A DNA stretch of 18,889 bases from Chloroflexi bacterium RBG_13_51_18. Its GTDB lineage: Bacteria > Chloroflexota > Dehalococcoidia > Dehalococcoidales > RBG-16-60-22. The DNA is taken from contig MGMR01000014.1 in NCBI GenBank assembly GCA_001796495.1, positions 1 to 18,889 on the forward strand. The letters run 5' to 3'. The notes beneath the pieces are model-generated. The model saw nothing but the letters and a program-made list of their open reading frames with translations. It did no database searches and was not told the DNA's origin. The position numbers were made by a program, and so were the translations under genes. Below are positions 13,552 through 18,889 of this stretch, piece by piece (position 1 is the first letter of the stretch; every line of letters starts with the position of its first letter).

Positions 13552-14916
13552 ATGCAAAAACATACTGAAAGATTAGGCTCCGCGCCGCTGGGCAGACTGC
13601 TGATTGCCTTGAGTCTGCCCGGTATCGCCGCCAGCATTACGACGAGTCTCTATAATGTAGTCGACACTATCTGGGTCGCCCGGCTGGGTTATGAGGCTAT
13701 CGCCGGTCTGACGATAGTGTTCCCCTACCAGATTCTCTTTTACGCTATCGGCGGGGGTACCGGCATCGGCGTTGGCGCGCTGGTTTCCCGCCGCTTCGGT
13801 GAAAAGAATACTGAAAACGCTAATCACGTTGCCGGTCAGATATTCTTTATCAGCGCTTTCTGGGGCCTGCTCTTTTTGCTGGTGGCAGTCCTCTTTTCGG
13901 ACAGCATTCTGCCGGCCATCGGGGCAACTCCGGACATCATGGAATACGCTAAGCAATATTTTATAATCACCTCTTACGGCGCGCCCCTCATGATTCTGGC
14001 AGTTGTTATGAGCAGCCTTATCCGTGGTTCCGGCGATGCTGTGAAACCGATGGCTATGATGATTTCCGCCAGTGTTATCAATATTATCCTCGACCCTTTT
14101 ATGATTATGGGTATCGGGCCGTTTCCTGAAATGGGCGTCAGCGGCGCCGCCTGGGCTACGGTTATCGCGCAGACCTGCGGGGCTTTGCTGGGGCTATATT
14201 TCTTCTTTGCCCGCAAAACCACCTTCCATATAAAAGCCGCCGACCTTCGCCCGGATATGTCTATTCTGAAGGATATTTACCATGTCGGCGCCCCGTCGTC
14301 GGTGCTTCAAATCACGGAAAGTCTGGCCTTTCTATTGTTCAATAAAGTGGTCTCTTCCTATAATTCAATCGCCATCGCCGCCGTCGGTATCGCGATGCGT
14401 ATATCCGACTTTGCTTTCATGCCGATACTGGGCGTGTCCCACGGCCTGCTGCCTATCGTCGGCTTTAACTTCGGCGCGCGCAACTTTAAACGACTCTGGC
14501 AGGCGGTCAAGCTGTCTTCGGTAGGCATCACGGTTTTCCTGGCCGCCGCCACCGCATTCCTCCTGGTATTCGCCCCGCAGATTATCGATGTTTTCAGCGA
14601 CGACCGCGCCCTGATGGATGTCGCGGTACCGGCCATGCGCATTATGTTGTCCGCGCTGCCGTTAATCGGCCCGTCTATGATGTGTGTTACCGCTTTTCAG
14701 GGGCTTTCACGCGGCAAAACGGCCCTGGTGCTTTCGCTGATACGCCAGTTTATCGTCTTTGTTCCGCTGCTTTATCTGTTCAGCTATTTATGGGGACTCA
14801 ATGGAGTTTGGATTTCTGCGCCGGCCTCGGACACTCTCGGCTTTATAATATCGCTGGCGTTTATCTTTGCCGAATACCGCAGGCATACTGCAAAATACGC
14901 TGAATTAAAAAGCTAG
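13552..14916 (+). CDS. MATE-family multidrug/cation efflux transporter
   Basis: A 454-residue inner-membrane antiporter with about twelve hydrophobic helices in two homologous halves, the usual size for MATE proteins. The N-terminus (LGSAPLGRLLIALSLPGIAASITTSLYNVVDTIWVARLG) carries the typical first-helix pattern with P-x5-11-YN-VDTIWV. GTGIGVGALVSRRFGEKN and SLIRGSGDAVKPMAMM are standard for the first half. QITESLAFLLFNKVVSSY, GLLPIVGFNFGARNFKRLWQAV and TAFQGLSRGKTALVLSLIRQ are standard for the second. It exports drugs or cationic metabolites at the expense of a sodium or proton gradient; the substrate cannot be read from sequence. GGAG lies before the ATG. Its stop codon overlaps the stop of the convergent gene within CTAG. 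Confidence 0.95.
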   Translation: MQKHTERLGSAPLGRLLIALSLPGIAASITTSLYNVVDTIWVARLGYEAIAGLTIVFPYQILFYAIGGGTGIGVGALVSRRFGEKNTENANHVAGQIFFISAFWGLLFLLVAVLFSDSILPAIGATPDIMEYAKQYFIITSYGAPLMILAVVMSSLIRGSGDAVKPMAMMISASVINIILDPFMIMGIGPFPEMGVSGAAWATVIAQTCGALLGLYFFFARKTTFHIKAADLRPDMSILKDIYHVGAPSSVLQITESLAFLLFNKVVSSYNSIAIAAVGIAMRISDFAFMPILGVSHGLLPIVGFNFGARNFKRLWQAVKLSSVGITVFLAAATAFLLVFAPQIIDVFSDDRALMDVAVPAMRIMLSALPLIGPSMMCVTAFQGLSRGKTALVLSLIRQFIVFVPLLYLFSYLWGLNGVWISAPASDTLGFIISLAFIFAEYRRHTAKYAELKS

Positions 14917-15512
14917 CTCTCCCGCTTCTTCCACCACTCCCAGAACTCATCAATGCCTTGAACACCCTTTTCCAGCACCGCCTCGTAAATATGCGTGGAC
15001 AAAAGGGTTTGCCGGTATTCCGGCAGCATGCACACGGCTTCCTTAATCACCAGGATATCGTAGCGTGTGTCTTCGTTTAACTTTCTTTCCCATAGCGAGC
15101 GGTTCGGGGCAGCGTCACGGAATTCCCCAGGTCTGGCTGTCCACAGGTCCAGTTTCCAAAACTCCTTTTCCCCGGGACGGACCGCGCGCAGTCCCCAGTA
15201 ATACCCTGTATCATTAAGATGCCGCGGGTCGGCATATGCGTTGACGGCGTGCAAACTCCAGACCCACTTGTTTTTAGAGAGCCTTAAGCCCAGCTCCCAG
15301 TGCTCCCGCCAGTCGGGAGAGTCGTTACATCGCTCGAAGTCGAGGTCGCGCCAGGTCATCGTCTTCATCACGTAAGACCCCACGGGCTTAAACCCCTCCT
15401 CTTTAATAATCCTCCCCAGCCCCGACTCCTCAAGCATTCTGTCCGCCTCCGCCCGCAGGCCTGCATCCAGCGCAAATAATCTCTTTCTGTTTTCCTCCAA
15501 CGGTTCATTCAT
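14913..15512 (-). CDS. Nucleotidyltransferase-like protein of unknown substrate
   Basis: A 199-residue cytoplasmic protein from the ATG at 15512, which has AGGA a few bases upstream and overlaps the TatD gene by eight bases. A longer frame from 15539 lacks a usable ribosome-binding site. Residues 44-60 read GSYVMKTMTWRDLDFE: a Gly-Ser followed by Asp56-x-Asp58, the arrangement of the nucleotidyltransferase (polymerase beta-type) fold, where the Asp pair binds metal. The C-terminal half is Trp- and aromatic-rich (ELGLRLSKNKWVWSLHAVNAYADPRH, ending IDEFWEWWKKRES). Aminoglycoside or other small-molecule nucleotidyltransfer is possible, but nothing specific can be said. It shares a CTAG with the MATE stop, leaving no room for a terminator between the two. 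Confidence 0.75.
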   Translation of the reverse strand: MNEPLEENRKRLFALDAGLRAEADRMLEESGLGRIIKEEGFKPVGSYVMKTMTWRDLDFERCNDSPDWREHWELGLRLSKNKWVWSLHAVNAYADPRHLNDTGYYWGLRAVRPGEKEFWKLDLWTARPGEFRDAAPNRSLWERKLNEDTRYDILVIKEAVCMLPEYRQTLLSTHIYEAVLEKGVQGIDEFWEWWKKRES

Positions 15513-16275
15513 TTTTAATCCTAAATAATCCCCTCGCATTCTCCGTCGTCGCTTTAGCCACCTCCGCCTCGCTTAAGCCCTTCAAAGCCGCCGCCCCTTT
15601 AAGTGACCTCGCTACGTCCGCCGGACTCGACATGAATTCGTTTTCCCTGCCCCGCGCGTAAACCACAGGACTGTCCGTCTCTAAAAGCAGTTTCTCCAGC
15701 GGCGCTTCTTTGACCGCCCGTCTGTGCTCCTCGTGGTATTCAACGGCGGGCGTAACTGATATATAATACCCGTTATCAATAATGTCCCTCAGCACGCTGG
15801 ATGTCCCCGTGTACCAGTGAAAGACCGCTTTCTCCAGCCCCGCCTCTTTTACCATGTCGTAAGCGTCCCGCCAGGCGTAGCGGGAATGTATGAGGGCAGG
15901 TTTATCGTGCTCTTTGGCGATTTTCAGCAGTTCCCGCAGCGCTTTCTTTTGCAGTTCTTTATCGGCAACGGCTCTCACCCGTTTATGGTAGTCCAGCCCC
16001 ACCTCTCCTATTCCCACCGCTTTGTCTATATTGGCTCTGATAAATTCCAGGGTGGCTTCTATCTCCGACTCCTTTAAATACCAGGGGTGCCACCCCAGCG
16101 CCGCGTAAACAAACCCCGGGTGCTTTTCGGCAATCTCCAGCGTTTTAGCATTCGACGTAATATCGGAGCCCACGGCGATTATCGCCGCCAGCCCGGCCTC
16201 TTTGGCTTGCGCCAGTGCCTGCTCCAGGTTTTCTATTTCTTCCAGGTGCGCGTGGGTGTCGATTAACCGGTACAT
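15505..16275 (-). CDS. TatD-family metal-dependent hydrolase
   Basis: A 256-residue TIM-barrel hydrolase, usually a metal-dependent DNase or related phosphodiesterase. The metal and active-site residues are all present: H8 and H10 in DTHAHL, ALGWHPWY at 59-66, E91 in GIGEVGLDYH, H130 in ALIHSR, H153 in FHWYTG and D201 in LLETDSP. The length is typical (250-265). It starts ten bases after the stop of the 246-residue membrane protein with only a weak ribosome-binding site (AGAAAG), which suggests coupling. It overlaps the nucleotidyltransferase-like gene at its 3' end. The function is housekeeping-like; the substrate is not defined. Confidence 0.93.
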   Translation of the reverse strand: MYRLIDTHAHLEEIENLEQALAQAKEAGLAAIIAVGSDITSNAKTLEIAEKHPGFVYAALGWHPWYLKESEIEATLEFIRANIDKAVGIGEVGLDYHKRVRAVADKELQKKALRELLKIAKEHDKPALIHSRYAWRDAYDMVKEAGLEKAVFHWYTGTSSVLRDIIDNGYYISVTPAVEYHEEHRRAVKEAPLEKLLLETDSPVVYARGRENEFMSSPADVARSLKGAAALKGLSEAEVAKATTENARGLFRIKNE

Positions 16276-16285
16276 TATCTACTTT

Positions 16286-17026
16286 CTAGGCAAAAGCCGC
16301 CGACGGTTTTTCCTGGAAGGGGTGCGTCCGCAATACCAGCGAGAAAAGGAAGGGATAATTCGCCTTCAAATGCTGCGCATAGTCCAGCCACTCGCTGGCC
16401 AGGTGGTCGTACATCCGCTGGATATCGACAGCCAGGTGCTCCAAATCGGCCTTTGACAGGTCTTTCAATGATGCCCTCGCCTCCAGCTCCTCATCGAGAT
16501 GGGTGGTCGCCCATAGCAAATCGGTAAACCGATCGTGTTCCAGCAGGTTGGGATTTTCCAGCAGTGTCAGCAGGTACATGCGCTTGCCGGAGAGGTATTT
16601 TTTCAGCCCCTCGAGGTCGATGTCTCGTATGTCCAGGTCGATTTTAAGGCTGTAGGCGAAATTGGTCGCCCGCTTGAATTCCTTTGCCGTCCAGTCGGCG
16701 CTGACATTCAGGTTTCGTGCAATATCCCCGCGATTTTTAAAGTCCTTCACCAGGTCTCCCAGCAGGTAGTTGCCGATTTCGCTGAAAAAAGCCCCGATAA
16801 CCATATTCATCTTGTATAGCACTGCCTGTTTCTCGCGCCGGGCCAGCACTCGCTCGATGATGACAACCACGAGGAACACCTCGAGCGGGAGGAAGGCGAA
16901 GTCGCCGAGCATATATATGTAGATATGGTGTGTGTCCTGAAAAATCTGGTAATGCAAAGTGTACAACAACGCCGAAGCCGCCAGACAAATGGCGCCTACT
17001 ATTAAAATGAATTTATATCCTTTCAT
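16286..17026 (-). CDS. Membrane-anchored protein of unknown function with a large cytoplasmic domain
   Basis: A 246-residue product I do not recognise by name. Two hydrophobic helices lie at about residues 5-22 (ILIVGAICLAASALLYTL) and 40-59 (GDFAFLPLEVFLVVVIIERV). A basic stretch (LARREKQ) and a helix-rich cytoplasmic domain of about 180 residues follow, with charged amphipathic segments (LRD-type: SLKIDLDIRDIDLEGLKKYL, then EELEARASLKDLSKADLEHLAVDI). There are no cysteine clusters or nucleotide-binding loops. GGGGGTA lies just before the ATG. It is the first gene of a three-gene unit with TatD and the nucleotidyltransferase-like protein, and is divergent from the FAD oxidoreductase. A regulatory or scaffold role at the membrane is possible. 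Confidence 0.8.
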   Translation of the reverse strand: MKGYKFILIVGAICLAASALLYTLHYQIFQDTHHIYIYMLGDFAFLPLEVFLVVVIIERVLARREKQAVLYKMNMVIGAFFSEIGNYLLGDLVKDFKNRGDIARNLNVSADWTAKEFKRATNFAYSLKIDLDIRDIDLEGLKKYLSGKRMYLLTLLENPNLLEHDRFTDLLWATTHLDEELEARASLKDLSKADLEHLAVDIQRMYDHLASEWLDYAQHLKANYPFLFSLVLRTHPFQEKPSAAFA

Positions 17027-17082
17027 TGCTTACCCCCGATTACGTATATTCTCCCTGTATAGTATCATATCCACTTTTTTGA

Positions 17083-17088
17083 TATAAT
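17083..17088 (+). promoter_or_regulatory. Candidate -10 hexamer for the FAD oxidoreductase gene
   Basis: A perfect TATAAT (within GATATAAT) lies about 40 bases upstream of the chosen start in the 101-bp divergent region. No matching -35 is seen at 16-18 bases, so this is a core-element call only. Confidence 0.4.
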
Positions 17089-17127
17089 GACTTGTTTGAC
17101 GGGTTATTATCTGAAAAGGAGATGGCG

Positions 17128-18627
17128 ATGGAAAAATCAATCATTATCATCGGGGGCGGACTCACTGGGCTTTCCGCAGGTTGCTACGGGCGGATGAACG
17201 GCTATAAGACATCTATCTTTGAGATGCACGATATCGCCGGCGGCGTTTGTACTGCCTGGAAGCGTAAGGGTTATACCATCGACGGGGCTATGAATTGGCT
17301 GGTTGGGACCAGTCCCAAAAACAGCTTTTACAAATTCTGGGAAGAACTCGGCGCTGCACAGCATTGGAAAATTTACAACCACGACCTTTATTCAAGCTTT
17401 GAAGATAAAGATGGCAAAGTCTTCAATATTATTTGTGATGCCGACCGCTTTGAAAAGTACCTGCTGGAGTTAGCCCCGGAGGATGAAGATATTATCAGGG
17501 AATTCACTAAAGGAATACGCGACTTCTCTCGCATGGATATGCCATCTAATAAACCCTCCGAACTTAACGGTTGGCTCGATAAAATCAAGGTAGTAAAAAT
17601 GCTGCCTATGTTAATGATCATGAAAAAATGGATGAAAATATCCGCTGGCGATTTCTGCAAACGATTCAAGAACCCCTATCTGCGCCAGTCGCTAACGTCC
17701 GCTTTCGGTGGCGATCTCTTGCCTATGATGTTGATTTTCTGGATGCTCGGCTATCAGCACAGCAAATCAGCCGGCTATGTCATCGGCGGCGCCCTTGAAC
17801 ATGTCCGCTTCCTTGAAGAACGCTACCGCGCCCTGGGCGGAGAAATCCACCTAAAGGCAAGGGTCGAAAAAATATTGGTTGAGAATAATAAAGCGGTTGG
17901 CATAAAACTGGCTGACGGAACCGAACATCGCGCCGATTGGGTTGTCTCCGCCGCAGACGGCCGCACTACCATTTTTGAAATGCTCGAGGGGAAGTATGTC
18001 GATGAAACCATAAAACAACGATATGATAATCCCAAGCTCTTCTCGCCTCTGGTATATGTAGGTCTGGGCGTGTCAGGCCGCTTTGAAGAAATTCCGCCCT
18101 CCGTATCCGGTCTGTCTTTCCCGCTTGATACCCCTATTACCGTTGCAGGCAAGGAACACAGCAGGCTGGGGTTGCTTACTTACGGCTACGACCCCACTCT
18201 GGCGCCGGAAGGAAAAACCGTGTTAAAGGTCCAGTTCGAGACCGACTATGACTACTGGGAGAAATTATATAAAGAGCCGGAAAAATATAAAGCTGAAAAA
18301 GAGCGGATTGCCGACGATGTAATTGCCGCGCTTGATAATCGTTTTCCCGGGCTCGCCTCTAAGGTGGAAATGCGGGATGTTGCCACCCCGGTGACCTGGG
18401 TACGCTATACCGGTAACTGGAAAGGCAGCTACGAGGGATGGATGTTCAGTGCTGAGACTTTTACTTCATCCATGCGCAAGACCCTCCCTGGACTGGATAA
18501 TTTTTACATGGCGGGGCAGTGGGTCAATCCCGGCGGCGGTATGCCCACGGCCGCTATGTCCGGCAACCATACAATACAGCTCATCTGCAACAAAGATAAA
18601 AAGAAATTCGTCACCACCAAACCATAG
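17128..18627 (+). CDS. FAD-dependent oxidoreductase of the phytoene desaturase/CrtISO family
   Basis: A 499-residue flavoprotein from the ATG at 17128, with AAGGAG six bases upstream; the ATG at 17122 sits too close to that site. The N-terminal Rossmann motif IIIIGGGLTGLSAG (5-18) is followed by an acidic strand end (Glu32), and GGVCTAWKRKGYTIDGAMNWLVG (38-60) matches the FAD-binding GG region of CrtI/CrtISO relatives. The middle has ALEHVRFLEERYRALGGEIHLKARVEKILVENNKAVGIKLADG, the standard second motif with the beta-hairpin around the flavin. The end carries LDNFYMAGQWVNPGGGMPTAAMSG, the C-terminal FAD motif. No other carotenoid gene is nearby, so its substrate is probably a different hydrophobic or isoprenoid compound. 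The ArsA-like gene follows in the same direction. Confidence 0.9.
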   Translation: MEKSIIIIGGGLTGLSAGCYGRMNGYKTSIFEMHDIAGGVCTAWKRKGYTIDGAMNWLVGTSPKNSFYKFWEELGAAQHWKIYNHDLYSSFEDKDGKVFNIICDADRFEKYLLELAPEDEDIIREFTKGIRDFSRMDMPSNKPSELNGWLDKIKVVKMLPMLMIMKKWMKISAGDFCKRFKNPYLRQSLTSAFGGDLLPMMLIFWMLGYQHSKSAGYVIGGALEHVRFLEERYRALGGEIHLKARVEKILVENNKAVGIKLADGTEHRADWVVSAADGRTTIFEMLEGKYVDETIKQRYDNPKLFSPLVYVGLGVSGRFEEIPPSVSGLSFPLDTPITVAGKEHSRLGLLTYGYDPTLAPEGKTVLKVQFETDYDYWEKLYKEPEKYKAEKERIADDVIAALDNRFPGLASKVEMRDVATPVTWVRYTGNWKGSYEGWMFSAETFTSSMRKTLPGLDNFYMAGQWVNPGGGMPTAAMSGNHTIQLICNKDKKKFVTTKP

Positions 18628-18678
18628 TGTTGGCAAAATCGGTTGCGTGCACGAGTACGTTTGTAGTTCAATAGTAGC

Positions 18679-18889
18679 GTGACCAATATCACCATGTTCA
18701 CCGGCAAGGGAGGGGTAGGCAAGACCACCTGCTCCGCCGCTACGGCACTGCATCACGCCAACGCCGGAAAAACCTTAGTCATCTCCACGGACGCCACCCC
18801 GTCGCTTTCACATATCTTTGAGATTAAAGACGGGCAACCGTCCTCTGAATTCCCCCCTGACCTCTCTGTCAGTGAAATAGGTGAAAGGG
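18679..18889 (+). CDS. ArsA/Get3-type ATPase, N-terminal part only
   Basis: A frame open to the right edge (70 residues) that starts at GTG 18679 or at the in-frame ATG 18694. Neither has a clear ribosome-binding site. The product begins VTNITMFTGKGGVGKTT, the deviant Walker A (P-loop) motif of the ArsA, Get3 and MinD group. It goes on to LVISTDATPSLSHIFEI, which corresponds to the switch I region usually written STDPAHSLSD; the Ala-His of that motif is changed here to Thr-Pro. The family is cytoplasmic and couples ATP hydrolysis to anion efflux or tail-anchored protein handling. The partner gene lies outside the window. It is 51 bp downstream of the FAD oxidoreductase, possibly in one operon. 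Confidence 0.85.
   Translation, partial: MTNITMFTGKGGVGKTTCSAATALHHANAGKTLVISTDATPSLSHIFEIKDGQPSSEFPPDLSVSEIGER

Noticed and set aside
17128..18627. Carotenoid biosynthesis gene
   Set aside because: The fold fits, but no phytoene synthase or other crt gene is in the window, so pathway assignment is unsupported.

Overview
The window holds 18 supportable protein genes, two of them cut by the window ends. I saw no rRNA, tRNA, CRISPR array or insertion sequence. The gene set suggests a strictly anaerobic bacterium: a four-subunit 2-oxoacid:ferredoxin oxidoreductase (OFOR), a molybdenum/iron-sulfur oxidoreductase with an NrfD-type membrane anchor, and many ferredoxin-type cysteine motifs. Base composition is moderately GC-rich, and most starts carry good Shine-Dalgarno sequences. 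A Chloroflexota (Dehalococcoidia-like) origin would fit, but that is an impression and not something the sequence proves.

Layout. Positions 1-3230 (minus strand): a truncated copper-binding (cupredoxin) lipoprotein, the DNA repair ATPase recN, and a DUF72/YecE protein three bases upstream of recN. Positions 3287-3335: an intrinsic terminator closing the next operon, whose U-tract touches the promoter of the DUF72-recN unit. Positions 3359-11282 (minus strand): one long operon in the order MarR regulator, OFOR gamma, delta, alpha, beta, molybdopterin catalytic subunit, four-cluster Fe-S subunit, NrfD membrane subunit. The genes overlap or are tightly spaced, and the operon begins at a promoter with perfect -35 and -10 hexamers. 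Positions 11283-11549: a divergent control region packed with nested inverted repeats. Positions 11550-13344 (plus strand): a phenylacetate-CoA ligase family enzyme, a 61-residue orphan and a 69-residue two-helix membrane protein. Then come a MATE transporter (plus strand), a minus-strand group (246-residue membrane protein, TatD hydrolase, nucleotidyltransferase-like protein), and on the plus strand a CrtI/CrtISO-like FAD oxidoreductase followed by the start of an ArsA-type ATPase.

The central story is the divergent pair 3359-11282 / 11550-12884. An acyl/aryl-CoA ligase, a three-subunit Mo/Fe-S/membrane oxidoreductase without a Tat signal, and an OFOR are the same three activities as the pad system of denitrifying Thauera/Aromatoleum: phenylacetate to phenylacetyl-CoA, to phenylglyoxylate, to benzoyl-CoA. 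Here the NAD-linked flavoprotein subunit known from that system is absent and the control gene is a MarR protein, not a GntR one. The working hypothesis is an anaerobic aryl- (or related acyl-) acetate oxidation module that feeds electrons to menaquinone through the NrfD subunit and to ferredoxin through the OFOR. The substrate is inferred from gene content alone.
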